A DNA stretch of 64,000 nucleotides from Myxococcus virescens (GTDB lineage: Bacteria > Myxococcota > Myxococcia > Myxococcales > Myxococcaceae), in the NCBI RefSeq assembly GCF_900101905.1, contig NZ_FNAJ01000003.1:248001-312000 (forward strand), given 5' to 3'. Both the position numbers and the translations under genes were made by a program. The notes beneath the pieces were generated by a model. That model made no database searches. It worked only from the letters and a program-made list of their open reading frames with translations, and was not told the origin of the DNA. Shown in pieces: positions 10,401-19,055 of the stretch. Position 1 is the stretch's first letter. Each line of letters starts with the position of its first letter.

Positions 10401-11123
10401 ATCCAAGCCCCGCGCCTCGGCGCACAGCTCCAGGCACTGCGTGATGGACGACTCCAGCTCCGCGCGCGCTTCGGCGGCGTCACTCACGGCGGCCTTCTCC
10501 GCGCGCAGCCCTTCCTCGCGCAGCTTGCCGTAAACGGACATCAACGCAGCCACGAGCCCGTCGGAGAAGCCCGAGCCGGAGAAGCCCAGCTCCTGGCACA
10601 GCTCCCGGACCTGCGCGTCACCGACCTCCAGCGCGTCCAGCACCACGCGCTCGCAGACGTCCTGCACCAGCCCCGCCGCCTCCAGCGAGTCCAGCACCTC
10701 GAAGTTCGGGTCGATGCCCACCGCGGGCGGCGCGCGGCGCAGCAACTGGCCGCACAGCGAATGGAAGGTCCCCACCGTGGCCGCGCCCAGCTCCTCACGC
10801 AGTTGCCGCCAGGCATCTGGAAGGGGAAAGGGCTTGTCCAGGCGCGCCAGCGACGCTCTCAGCTCCGCTTCCTGGTCCAGACGCGTCTCGCCCTGGGCCA
10901 GCGCGTCCAGTCGCTGGCGGACGCGTGAGCGCATCTCCGCGGCGGCCTTGTCCGTGAACGTGAGCATGCACAGCCGTGACGGGCGCACCGCCCCGCCGGC
11001 CTCGCGCGCGCCAGCCATCAGGTGCAACGTCATGGTGACCAGGCTGTAGGTCTTGCCCGCGCCGGCGCCCGCCATCAGGGCGAGGTTGCGCTCCAGCGCG
11101 AAGAGAGACGGCTCGCCGCTCAT
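7458..11123 (-). CDS. addA: AddA-like UvrD-family helicase/nuclease subunit
   Basis: Large subunit (about 1,221 residues) of an AddAB-type double-strand-break resection enzyme. Superfamily-1 helicase motifs are intact: Walker A GAGAGKT near residue 20, DEFQDT near 380, GDRKQSIYEFRGAD near 430, LTIHSAKGLEW, and YVALTRAKD. The C-terminal nuclease region is unusual: the IDLLW-type strand is present as AVDLLWE, but the next strand reads VVVAFKHG, with Ala where the catalytic Asp of the D-x-K motif should be. It also carries ACPRRFHYV near 965 and CQALHCGFAEHC near the end, a four-Cys arrangement like Fe-S nucleases. ATG 11123 is chosen for the 4-nt ATGA overlap with the upstream gene; the open frame before it is only a shadow of addB. 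Confidence 0.88.
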   Translation of the reverse strand: MSGEPSLFALERNLALMAGAGAGKTYSLVTMTLHLMAGAREAGGAVRPSRLCMLTFTDKAAAEMRSRVRQRLDALAQGETRLDQEAELRASLARLDKPFPLPDAWRQLREELGAATVGTFHSLCGQLLRRAPPAVGIDPNFEVLDSLEAAGLVQDVCERVVLDALEVGDAQVRELCQELGFSGSGFSDGLVAALMSVYGKLREEGLRAEKAAVSDAAEARAELESSITQCLELCAEARGLDEKGEWSRLLGGLERALNGMTPENFGQGERFPWLRACFKADGRNFSRLSKGAGGPIRALYWRIFGKSDGSVPRLDDAWAAWRTAPFEVTFRELLTRVETRHDTELSRRNVLDFTSLLVKSRDLLRAHPEFRRQVQERIGALLVDEFQDTNRLQLELVLLLAERREDGPRELAPDVDLVTALPLEPAFLCAVGDRKQSIYEFRGADVSVFSVLATKLVDEGGTRGFLQHNYRSVPGLLSFFNRAFAGVLVAADSGAPRPFEVIYVPEQDDLSAARSSLTDAPVVERLQLEEADTSADLRWLDADAIARRLRCLLAPGAPPSVAREDGEGLRPARGGDVAMLFRTFTHLEVYRQRLIRHGVPHRVLRGRGFYGAQEVLDMASLLALLADAEDALAFAAVLRSPLVGLKDASLFLLAGDAPLSLASPRLTDPEVLASLSERERQRLECFLAALPGLRRERDRLGVRELLVSALDVTGYREALAGSPYAEQASANVEKLLALASRRDERGTGGCVAFARELRMLAENNPTEAQADLLDASDPRAVQLLTIHSAKGLEWPVVVVPSMGSRRRGTSGRVHFERTHGISLQPWVPDSLDDDYTSSRFKAVRAELKAREGAEYRRLLYVALTRAKDMLVLAGGAERSGGKDSWWHLIDGRLDVDAELRGLVDDLDVDSLPPPADPEPPGPEALLLAEARVEAALLRVRGQHVAHAESLGAAVASAEALQDFIACPRRFHYVHRLGLRGAPWPWEVLPRGAPPLVEPDGWLPVERPEDLVQRLLRGVDLRLAAPDVDAPERRAHLETLLRDAGALPDEEGMDAVLRTVERFLMSAFARELARAPSQTIHRSLPFMLALEGEVGVEGAVDLLWESPQGEAVVVAFKHGGRHPLGAAAYTYELAALGLVARRMVREGVPVRVGVVFLKESQPEPEWLSGPRGLEEAAGRLAGAARAVARGEARGEWDGREKAACQALHCGFAEHCHPAPRAC

Positions 11124-14100
11124 CCACCGTCCTCCGTGACGCGCCTGTCCGTAATCCGGCACACCGCGCGATAGCCACACGTCCCGCAGTCCTGCGGCCG
11201 CGCGGCGAACTGGCCCTGCCGCAGCGTGCCCACCAGCGCCTCCACCGCGTTGGGCAGGTTGAGGCCCTCCTTCTCCGCGACCTTCGCGCGGACCTCGGGG
11301 TCCTTCGACAGCAGCTCGTCCAGCTCCGCGTCGGAGATGACCTCGGACAGGCGGATGGCCTTGCCCGTGCGCAGGGAGAACCACGCGGCCTGTCGTGCGT
11401 TCTTGTGGCCACTCTCGCGCGCCGCGTAGAGGTACAGCGGGAGTTGGAAGTCCGACGTCAGCAACCGCTCCTTCAGCGAGCGTTCGTTCAGCCGACCCGA
11501 CTTGTAGTCGATGACGCCCACCTCCCCGCCCGACATGTCGAGCCGATCGATGGTGCCCTCGAAGTACACGGGCTCCTCACCCGCGTGCAGCACGACGTTG
11601 CTCCACTTGTCGTCACGGGCGGCCGGGCCGAAGCGGAACTCGAAGTTCTCCGGCGTCATCGCGTCGAACGGCAGGCCGCGTCGCTCGTCCACGAGGATGC
11701 GGCGAGCCATCGCTCGGGCCCGCTCGTGCGCCAGCTTCCACAGCTCCGGATGCCCCACGTGGTGCACGCGCTCGAAGTCCTTGATGGCGGCCTTGAGCGC
11801 GGCGTCCAGCACCTCGTCCGGAACCTCCTCCGGCGCCTTGCCCAACAACTGCTTCTCCTTCAGGGCCGCGAAGACCTCCTCCACCACCTTGTGCCAGAAG
11901 GTGCCACGGCCCCGGGCGTCGAACTCCTCGCCCGGCACGTCTGGTTCGGCCACCTTCAGGCCATACGAGAGGAAGCCCTGGAAGCCGCAGTTGCCGAAGC
12001 GCGCCAGCGCCGACGCGGAGAGCGGCCGGGTGATGTCGAAGCGGAACGTCTCGCGCAGGGACTCGCGCTGCGTGTCGAGGTCCACCGAGCCGGAGTACGG
12101 GCCGGGCTGCACTTTCGGATCGCCGAAGAAGAACAGGCGCTCCATCTCCACTTCGGACAGCTCGCGCGCCCCCGCGTACCAGGCCTCGGACGCGAAGCGG
12201 CGCCGGAGCACCGAGGCAGCGGCGTCGGGCTCGGTGACCCGCAGCTTGGGCTGGGACAGGGCTTCCAGCGCCACGCAGCGACGCAGCTCGGACTCGGTGA
12301 GCACCTCGTCCAGCGGTGGAATGGGAGACAGCGAGCGCGGCTCCCACTTCAGCGCGGTGAGCCGGCGCACCTCTTCCAGGAACGCCGATGGCACCTGCTC
12401 CTGACCGCCCGCGGACTCCACCGCGAAGGACAGGCTGACGCTCGCCTCGGCGGCGGCAAGTGCGCTGGCGAACAGCAGGCGGTCCTCGGTGAGGCGCCAC
12501 GCCGCGCGCTCGTCGAACTCGCCGCCCGTGAGCCGGAAGACGTCACGGCCCAGATGCTTGTTGAGCGCGGCGCGCTCCGCGTCCGCCAGCAACGGAGACG
12601 GTGCGTCACGCCCGGGGAAGCGGCCTTCGGTCAGCCCCGCGAGGAAGAGGTGCTGGAAGGAACGGCCCGGCAACTCGGCCACGTCGAGCACCTCGACGGC
12701 GGCGCCACGGGGCCCGCGCGGAGGAAGGTGCGCATCCGCCATCGCGTCACGCAGCCAGCGGCCAAACGTCCGGCGGCGCATCTTCGGTCCGCCGCCCACC
12801 GCCTTCATCATCCGCGTCAGGCCCAGCACCCGCAGGCGGAGCGCTTCGCGCGCGGCATCGTCCCGAGCCCGCGCATCCACCGCGCGCGCACCCAACCCAC
12901 CCTCCTCGCGCGGCGCCAACGCGCCCTCCGAATCCACGAGGCCCAACCGCTCCACCACCTGCCACCACGCCGCGAGCAACTCCACGGCGGTGCCTTCTTC
13001 GGGGATGCGGCGGCACGCCTCCACCAACAGCAGGCAACGCTCTCGCAGCACCTTCACGGCGTGGACGCGGCTGCTGTCCTGCGCCTTGCGCGTACCGCTG
13101 AGCGCGAGCATCCGCCTGGCCAGCCCGTCCAGCCGCACGTCGTAGGCGCCCCGGTTCCGCAGCGCGCCCAACCGGTCATCGCGCACGGCGGCCTGGGCGA
13201 AGAGCGTCGCGGGCGCGTCCGGACCACCGCGCGACAAGGTGGGCGCATAGCGGCTGCCCATCAACTCCGCCATGCGCTCGACCGGGAAGCCATCCTCCAC
13301 CAGCAGTGGCAGGTCCAGCGCCAGACGCACGGGCCCAGCGAGCCCCAGCGGCTCGCCCCAGGGTAGACGCACCGGCACGCCCAGCTCCCCCAGCGACTCC
13401 GCGAGCCAGCCCGCCTCGGGCCCCAGCTCGCGGTACGCCACCGCGACGTCGCCGGGCGCCACGCCTTCGGCCAGCAAGCGCCGCACGTCCCGCGCCAACA
13501 GACGCGCCTCTTCCCTTGCCGTGGCCGCCTTCCACACGCGCAGGGACGGCACCGCGTCCTTCAACGCGTCGCGCGGCGCCCGAGGTGAAAAGAGGTGGCG
13601 CCCCAGGTCGATGAAGGGCCGGCCCTCGAAGGTGACGTCCGCCTTGAAGAGGTCCACGTGCGTCATGGAATCGCCGCGGTTCTCGAAGGCGCGAAACAGC
13701 GCCGTCAGCGCCGCGTCCGCCGCGGGCGAGCCACCCACCGGCGTCTCCACACGCAACGTCACCCGACGGGACTCACACGCCGCCGCCAACGCCAGCAACA
13801 ACTCCAGCCCCGAGGGCCGCACGTCATATACGCCGTGCAGCACGAGCGTGCTCAGCCCCTCCCACCCCACGGGCCACGCGCCTCGGCCCAGCGCCTCGCG
13901 TGCACCGCGCAGCACGTCCTCGCGGTCCGCGAGACAGAGCTCCGCCATCCGCTGCTCGTACAGGTGGTACAGGCGCGCAATCACGCGGATTCGCGTCCTG
14001 CGCTCCTGCGGCAGGACCTCCACCGCGTCCTGTAGCTCCCGAGCGGACAGGCGCCCGGCCTTCAGGTCCAGCACCACGTCCAGCGCGGCGCGCGCGAAAG

Positions 14101-14359
14101 CGGGCTCTCGCACATAGTCGCCGAAAGGCGTGGGCCCCAGCTCCAATCCCAGGGAGGCCACCACCGCTCGCGCCGCCACCGCCGGGCACGGACGCCGGTT
14201 GAGCTCCCGCGCGCCGCCCAGCGCCTGCAGCATCTCCTCCCAGGTCAGCAGGTGCGCACCCACGCTCAACCCGCTGGCGTCGCCCATGGCCCGCAACGCG
14301 GCCTGACGCCGGCCGGCGTCGGGGAACACGTGAAGGGTGTGGCCAGAGCGAAAGGGCAT
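11120..14359 (-). CDS. addB: AddB-like PD-(D/E)XK nuclease subunit
   Basis: Partner subunit (1,079 residues) of the AddAB-like helicase-nuclease that processes DNA ends for recombination. The N-terminal helicase-like part has lost a recognisable Walker A motif, which is common in proteobacterial AddB proteins. The C-terminal nuclease is complete: GTFWHKVVEEVF, then TIDRLD, then GVIDYKSG with Asp and Lys, then FQLPLYLYA. Four cysteines fit the iron-sulfur staple of AddB: one in RFGNCGFQGFLSYG near residue 790 and three in DCGTCGYRAVC near the C-terminus. Its stop overlaps the addA start by 4 nt, implying translational coupling. Identity as AddB rather than another RecB-like nuclease rests on this arrangement. 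Confidence 0.85.
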   Translation of the reverse strand: MPFRSGHTLHVFPDAGRRQAALRAMGDASGLSVGAHLLTWEEMLQALGGARELNRRPCPAVAARAVVASLGLELGPTPFGDYVREPAFARAALDVVLDLKAGRLSARELQDAVEVLPQERRTRIRVIARLYHLYEQRMAELCLADREDVLRGAREALGRGAWPVGWEGLSTLVLHGVYDVRPSGLELLLALAAACESRRVTLRVETPVGGSPAADAALTALFRAFENRGDSMTHVDLFKADVTFEGRPFIDLGRHLFSPRAPRDALKDAVPSLRVWKAATAREEARLLARDVRRLLAEGVAPGDVAVAYRELGPEAGWLAESLGELGVPVRLPWGEPLGLAGPVRLALDLPLLVEDGFPVERMAELMGSRYAPTLSRGGPDAPATLFAQAAVRDDRLGALRNRGAYDVRLDGLARRMLALSGTRKAQDSSRVHAVKVLRERCLLLVEACRRIPEEGTAVELLAAWWQVVERLGLVDSEGALAPREEGGLGARAVDARARDDAAREALRLRVLGLTRMMKAVGGGPKMRRRTFGRWLRDAMADAHLPPRGPRGAAVEVLDVAELPGRSFQHLFLAGLTEGRFPGRDAPSPLLADAERAALNKHLGRDVFRLTGGEFDERAAWRLTEDRLLFASALAAAEASVSLSFAVESAGGQEQVPSAFLEEVRRLTALKWEPRSLSPIPPLDEVLTESELRRCVALEALSQPKLRVTEPDAAASVLRRRFASEAWYAGARELSEVEMERLFFFGDPKVQPGPYSGSVDLDTQRESLRETFRFDITRPLSASALARFGNCGFQGFLSYGLKVAEPDVPGEEFDARGRGTFWHKVVEEVFAALKEKQLLGKAPEEVPDEVLDAALKAAIKDFERVHHVGHPELWKLAHERARAMARRILVDERRGLPFDAMTPENFEFRFGPAARDDKWSNVVLHAGEEPVYFEGTIDRLDMSGGEVGVIDYKSGRLNERSLKERLLTSDFQLPLYLYAARESGHKNARQAAWFSLRTGKAIRLSEVISDAELDELLSKDPEVRAKVAEKEGLNLPNAVEALVGTLRQGQFAARPQDCGTCGYRAVCRITDRRVTEDGG

Positions 14360-14521
14360 GCGGGGCGGATTCTAGAACGACCGGGCGGGTGACTTTCATG
14401 CTCCATTCAAGGCCCGCCGCCCAGGTCATTTCCGTGCCTGCCCGGCCGCTGTCCGCGTATTCCCGGCCAGTCCATCGATATCCACGCCGGGGCTCCCGGA
14501 TTTACAGCGAGTCGCGGGGGC

Positions 14522-15367
14522 TCATGAGCGCACATTCAGTGGCAGCTCCAACTCGAGCTGTGTGAGCGGAGTCGCCCCCAATCCCGCCCCCAGGAAGAAG
14601 CGCGCCAGGGGGCCTTCCGGTACGACGGCGCTCACAGCCAGCGCCTTCCCGGGCCACCGGGCGGCCAAGGCCCCCAGGAGCCTGCGGCCAGCCCCCTGCC
14701 TCCGGGCCGAGGGCTCCACCCCCACGGACCGGACGACCAGTGTGGGCGCCGACACATCCGCGACCATCGCCACCGCGGGGCCCAGCCGGAACGCACGCGC
14801 GGGCAACGCCATCCCCATGACTGTCGCGGGAGCCAGTTGCCAGGGCAATCCCTCGGGAAGCAGCCGCGCGCATTCCCACGGGTCCACTTCCTCCAGCGCG
14901 GAGGCCCCCACCCAGGGCTCGGGCGTCCCCATGAAGCCCACCAGCCGGCGCACGCGCTGGAAGCCCAGCCGTTCGTAGAGTGTCACCGCGGGTGCGTTCT
15001 GTTCGATGACCTCCAGAAGCATCCGGGCGTCGCCACGCGCTCGCGCGTCCTCCAGCAGTGGGCGCAGCATGGCACCGCCCAGTTTGCGATTCCGCCAGGC
15101 GGGCACCACGCCCATGCCCGCCACGCGACACTCCCGTCCCCGGCGGGCCATCAACACGAGCCCCACGGGCTCCCCGTCCACGCGCGCGACGCGGCTCTCC
15201 TCCAGCGAGATGTGCTCACTGCGCACGCGTGCATCGAACAGGCTGGGGGCATCCGGCACGGTGACGAAATAGCCCTCGAAGGCGCGGGCAAACAGCGTGG
15301 AGAGGGCGCGCAGCGGCAGTTCCGACGCGGAGGTCAATTGCATGAGGGGGCACGCCTCCAAAGACAT
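14522..15367 (-). CDS. GNAT-family acetyltransferase, tandem domains
   Basis: Predicted cytoplasmic acetyl-CoA-dependent N-acyltransferase of 281 residues. The first GNAT domain (about residues 10-145) has the acetyl-CoA loop VVPAWRNRKLGGAML and the strand-helix pair EVIEQNAPAVTLYERLGF. The second half (about 160-275) contains another copy of the motif pattern, RSVGVEPSARRQGAGRRLL, followed by ARFFLGAGLG. So this looks like a two-domain GNAT in which the second copy also keeps a Q-x-x-G-x-G/A-like loop. The substrate is unknown. It is preceded by a divergent PAP2 gene (63 bp), with which it may share a regulatory region. Confidence 0.82.
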   Translation of the reverse strand: MSLEACPLMQLTSASELPLRALSTLFARAFEGYFVTVPDAPSLFDARVRSEHISLEESRVARVDGEPVGLVLMARRGRECRVAGMGVVPAWRNRKLGGAMLRPLLEDARARGDARMLLEVIEQNAPAVTLYERLGFQRVRRLVGFMGTPEPWVGASALEEVDPWECARLLPEGLPWQLAPATVMGMALPARAFRLGPAVAMVADVSAPTLVVRSVGVEPSARRQGAGRRLLGALAARWPGKALAVSAVVPEGPLARFFLGAGLGATPLTQLELELPLNVRS

Positions 15368-15430
15368 GCGGGGCCGAGTCTACGCACGAAGTCATGGGAC
15401 TTCGCTGGAACCCGACGGGATTGCGCCCCT

Positions 15431-16339
15431 ATGCTGCCGCCCGTGCGCCTTCCTTATCGAGCGTTTGCCATTGCCGTCCTGCTGAGCGTCGTCCCCTTCT
15501 CCCCCGCAGCCGCGCAAGGCGGCTCGGACGAGCCGCGGCTCCATGAGCTCCGCTTCGACTGGACCCGGGATGGCGTCAGCACCGGCGTGGCGGGCGTGCT
15601 GTGGATTTCCAGTGAGGCGTTCTTCAAGGACAACCTGGCCCCGGCGCAGTGCCGCTGGTGCGACCGCGCGCCGGATGGGACGGACCGCCTCAACCGGCTG
15701 GACCGCTGGGGACGCGGCATCGTCGGGTCGACGCCGTCCGCCCGCAAACGGGCCCACAACTGGAGCAACATCGTCGGCTTCGGCGCGCTGCCGGCGGGGG
15801 TGCTCGGCATCCAGTACGCCATGGGCCATGGCTCGGGCGCTCCGACTCGCTACTTCGCCCAGGACGCCACCATCATCGTCCAGAGCGCGGTGTTCGCCTC
15901 CCTGGCGAACCAGACGGTGAAGTTCATCGCCGGCCGCGAGCGCCCCTTCGTCCACATCCTGCCCGAGGACCAGAAGGGCCTCACCGACCACCCCAGCGAC
16001 AACAACCTGTCCTTCTACAGCGGCCACACCAACCTCGCCTTCTCGCTGGTGGTGTCCGCGGGCACCGTCGCCGCGCTGCGCGGCTACAAGCATCAGGCGT
16101 GGCTCTGGGCGGTGGGCCTGCCCGTGGCCACCTCCGTGGGCCTGCTGCGCATGGGCGCCGACAAGCACTACCTCACGGACGTTGCCACCGGCGCACTGCT
16201 CGGCTCGGCGGTCGGCGTCGCCGTGCCCCTGCTGCTCCATGGCCGGAAGGGCGAGGCCACGCCGAACATCCAGTCAGGGCAGATCCAGATGGCGCCCGTG
16301 GCCAGCGCGCGGATGATGGGCATCTCCGGCACCTTCTAG
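15431..16339 (+). CDS. exported PAP2-family phosphatase
   Basis: Encodes about 302 residues starting with a signal peptide (LPYRAFAIAVLLSVVPFSPAAAQ). The three PAP2 signature motifs are all present: KFIAGRERPF (K-x6-R-P), SFYSGHTN (S-G-H with the catalytic His), and RMGADKHYLTD (R-x5-H-x3-D). PAP2 enzymes remove phosphate from lipids, isoprenoid pyrophosphates or other phosphoesters outside the cytoplasm. Hydrophobic segments around the motifs could be membrane helices or re-entrant. The substrate is not evident. The start ATG at 15431 is the first residue of the signal peptide; the frame is open far upstream but only as antisense to the GNAT gene. Its TAG stop overlaps the TAG of the next gene in a CTAG palindrome. 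Confidence 0.85.
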   Translation: MLPPVRLPYRAFAIAVLLSVVPFSPAAAQGGSDEPRLHELRFDWTRDGVSTGVAGVLWISSEAFFKDNLAPAQCRWCDRAPDGTDRLNRLDRWGRGIVGSTPSARKRAHNWSNIVGFGALPAGVLGIQYAMGHGSGAPTRYFAQDATIIVQSAVFASLANQTVKFIAGRERPFVHILPEDQKGLTDHPSDNNLSFYSGHTNLAFSLVVSAGTVAALRGYKHQAWLWAVGLPVATSVGLLRMGADKHYLTDVATGALLGSAVGVAVPLLLHGRKGEATPNIQSGQIQMAPVASARMMGISGTF

Positions 16340-17268
16340 TTCCGCGCCGGCATCGCCTCTCCCAGGCCGAACTCCGCGGGGGCGCCCTCTCCCTCCGCGG
16401 CCAGCGGGGGCAGCGAGTTCATGTCCCAGCGCTGGCCGGCGGTCCATGAGATGGCGCCCGACAGGCCCCAGCCCGCGCGCAGGGCCTGACGGTCCTCGTA
16501 CTCCAACCAGAAGATGGACTCCTGAGCCCTGGCCGCCTGGTCCAGGCAGGCGATGCGGGTGGCCGGACGTCCCGGGCCCTCCAGCGTCACCGCGAAGCCC
16601 TTGTGCGAGTGGCCGCACAGCATCCACTTCGGCAACACCGTGTCCACGAGCCGCCGCGTCACGGGATTGCCAATCCAATACGAGGGCAACGGCCTTGGCG
16701 GTGACGGGTTCTCCTCCCGCGCGCGCTGAACGATGCCTCGCGGCCATTCGTGGACCAGCATCAGGTCCACGTCACGAAGCTCCGCCACCTGTTCGACCTC
16801 CGGCGTGCGGAAGTAGCCGGCCTGCTTCACCATGTCCGGCGTGGAGGGTGGCTTCAGCGGCTGGTCGACGAAGCGCGGCGCGTGGATGCCCGACAGGTAC
16901 GCCACCCGCAGTCCGCACAGCTCGCGCACGCCGGCTCGGCCCAGGTACGTCACGTTCGGCGCCAGCGTGCCGCCCAGTTGGAGGTCGTGCAGCGCCTCGA
17001 AGTCCTCGTTGTTGCCCCCGATGAAGTACAGGGGCCGCTTCACTTGCCGGAGTCCATCCGCGTATTCCGCGAACTCGGCGGGCATGGCTCGCTTGGCGGC
17101 CTTGCGCCGGTGGTCATCCGCGCGGCGGAAGGCCTCGACGTCGCCCACCGCCAGCACCAGGTCCACCCGGCGGCCACGAGCCTGCTCGAGCGCGTCCAGC
17201 CACGTCTCCACACGGTGGAAGCGGCCATGGATGTCGCCCACGGCCGCGACAAGTAGGGGTTCCGGCAT
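16336..17268 (-). CDS. Dbr1-like metallophosphoesterase
   Basis: Calcineurin-like metallophosphoesterase of about 310 residues. Metal-ligand motifs are GDIHG (11-15), GDVEAF (42-47), GGNNE (84-88), HEWPRG (173-178) and GHSH (219-222). The arrangement between them follows the eukaryotic RNA lariat debranching enzyme Dbr1 closely: RPLYFIGGNNE, a GGTLAPNVTYLGRAGV segment, RVAYLSGIHAP and LMLVHEWPRGI all have direct counterparts in Dbr1. Differences from Dbr1 are Asp (not Cys) at the first ligand and Asn-Glu rather than His-Glu at the third motif. The RNA lariat role is inference from resemblance only; the bacterial substrate is unknown. ATG 17268 starts the first beta-strand; the longer frame upstream overlaps the divergent alkA promoter region. 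Confidence 0.8.
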   Translation of the reverse strand: MPEPLLVAAVGDIHGRFHRVETWLDALEQARGRRVDLVLAVGDVEAFRRADDHRRKAAKRAMPAEFAEYADGLRQVKRPLYFIGGNNEDFEALHDLQLGGTLAPNVTYLGRAGVRELCGLRVAYLSGIHAPRFVDQPLKPPSTPDMVKQAGYFRTPEVEQVAELRDVDLMLVHEWPRGIVQRAREENPSPPRPLPSYWIGNPVTRRLVDTVLPKWMLCGHSHKGFAVTLEGPGRPATRIACLDQAARAQESIFWLEYEDRQALRAGWGLSGAISWTAGQRWDMNSLPPLAAEGEGAPAEFGLGEAMPARN

Positions 17269-17462
17269 CTTGCTTGAAAGGCTGCACGCGCCGTATCGCC
17301 CTGTCGAGTCGAGATCATCTCTTGTCGCCAATGCCTGACAGAACGCAACCTCCCCAGGCGGCCAAACCCCGGGCGCGGCGGATGACGCACCCCGTCCAAC
17401 CCGTGCCATTGAAGTCCGAAAGCGGCCAGACAGCGGCCACCCGGTATGGGAGTTTGCCCGCC

Positions 17463-19055
17463 ATGAACGGCCTGGACGCCAGCGCGTGCTACCGCGCGAT
17501 GCAGACCCGAGATGCCCGCTTCGACGGCCGGTTCTTCACCGCCGTCCGGACGACGCGCATCTATTGCCGGCCCATCTGCCCCGCCCGGACGCCCCGGTTC
17601 GAGAACTGCACCTTCTATCCGAGCGCCGCCGGGGCCCAGGAGGCGGGCTACCGGCCCTGCCTGCGCTGCCGCCCGGAGACGTCACCGGACCTCGCCTTCT
17701 GGCGGGGCACCTCCAACACCGTCGCCCGGGCCCTGGCGCTCATCGCCGAGGGCGGCCTGGATGACGACGGCACCGGGGTGGAGGAGCTCGCGGGCCGACT
17801 GGGCGTGGGTGACCGGCAGTTGCGGCGGTTGTTCCAGCAGCACCTGGGGGCCTCGCCTGTAGCCGTCGCCCAGACACGGCGCGTGCTGTTCGCCCGGCAA
17901 CTCCTGCACGAGACGACCCTACCCATGGCCGAGGTGGCACTGGCCTCGGGGTTCCGCAGCGTCCGCCGCTTCAACGACGTGTTCCGGGCCCTGTATGGAC
18001 GACCGCCCAGCGCGCTCCGCAGGAGCCGGGCGCCAGTGGCCGAAGCCGCCGCGGGTGTCACGCTCTTCGTCCCCTACCAGCCCCCTTATGACTGGGAGGC
18101 GATGCTGGCGCATTTGGAGGCACGGGCCCTCCCGGGCCTGGAGCACATCGAGGCCGGGCGCTACCGGCGGACCGTGGCGACCACGGACGGTCAGGGCGCC
18201 GTCGAAGTCTTCCGAGCCCCTGGACGCGACGGGTTGCTCGCGACGCTCCGCCTCCCCCGAGTTCAGGCCCTGCCCACGGTGGTGGGGCAGGTCCGGCGCG
18301 TCTTCGACGTGGGCGCGGACATGGACGTCATCCGGGAACACCTGTCCCGCGACCCGCACCTCGCTCCGCTGGTGTCCCTGCGGCCGGGACTGCGAGCCCC
18401 CGGAGGCTGGGACGGCTTCGAGCTCGCGGTCCGGGCCGTGTTGGGACAGCAAGTCACGGTCGCCGCGGCGCGCGGCCTGGGTGCGCGGCTGGTCGCGGCG
18501 TATGGCGAGCCCGCCGGCGTCGAATCGACGGGAGACGCGCGTCTGACGCACAGCTTCCCTCGGCCGGAGAGACTGGCGCGGGAGGACTTGAGCTCGCTCG
18601 GGATGCCCGCCGCCAGGGCCCGGACCTTGTCGAGCCTGGCCGCCGCGGCCGTCGCGGACCCGAGGCTGTTCCAGCCGCGTGCCACGCTGGAGGAGACCGT
18701 GGAACGCTTCAAACGCATCCCCGGCATTGGAGACTGGACGGCGCAGTACATCGCGTTGCGCGCCGTGCGCGAAACGGATGCCTTCCCTTCGGCGGATGTC
18801 GCGCTGCTGCGCGCGCTCACGGGCGCCGACGGCGTGCGTCCCGCTCCGGATGAAGCGCTCCGCCGCTCCGAAGCCTGGAGCCCCTGGCGCGCCTATGCCG
18901 CGCAGCACCTCTGGGCCGCGGACGCCGCTCGGCCCGGGCCCGCCCCCCACCTTCCCCGTTCCCCTTCGCGACAGAGAGATGACGATGCCCCCGCCGCTGC
19001 GTTTGCTCATGGACCGCGCCCCCACACCCATCGGCTCGATGCTGGTCGTCTGTGA
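17463..19055 (+). CDS. alkA: Ada-AlkA fusion DNA-3-methyladenine glycosylase
   Basis: About 530 residues combining regulator and repair enzyme. An Ada-type methyl-phosphotriester domain lies at about 1-80, with C35, C39, C66 and C69 in the zinc-ligand spacing. An AraC-type helix-turn-helix lies at about 90-185 (LGASPVAVAQTRRVLFARQLL; VALASGFRSVRRFNDVFR). Then come an AlkA N-domain and the HhH-GPD glycosylase (RIPGIGDWTAQYIALRA, catalytic Asp in PSADVALL). It would excise alkylated bases and self-activate on methylation. ATG 17463 begins the Ada domain; ATG 17382 is an alternative. The last 40 or so residues are a Pro/Arg/His-rich tail lying over the start of ogt (77-nt overlap), which may be an extension specific to this lineage or an old frameshift. 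Confidence 0.9.
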   Translation: MNGLDASACYRAMQTRDARFDGRFFTAVRTTRIYCRPICPARTPRFENCTFYPSAAGAQEAGYRPCLRCRPETSPDLAFWRGTSNTVARALALIAEGGLDDDGTGVEELAGRLGVGDRQLRRLFQQHLGASPVAVAQTRRVLFARQLLHETTLPMAEVALASGFRSVRRFNDVFRALYGRPPSALRRSRAPVAEAAAGVTLFVPYQPPYDWEAMLAHLEARALPGLEHIEAGRYRRTVATTDGQGAVEVFRAPGRDGLLATLRLPRVQALPTVVGQVRRVFDVGADMDVIREHLSRDPHLAPLVSLRPGLRAPGGWDGFELAVRAVLGQQVTVAAARGLGARLVAAYGEPAGVESTGDARLTHSFPRPERLAREDLSSLGMPAARARTLSSLAAAAVADPRLFQPRATLEETVERFKRIPGIGDWTAQYIALRAVRETDAFPSADVALLRALTGADGVRPAPDEALRRSEAWSPWRAYAAQHLWAADAARPGPAPHLPRSPSRQRDDDAPAAAFAHGPRPHTHRLDAGRL

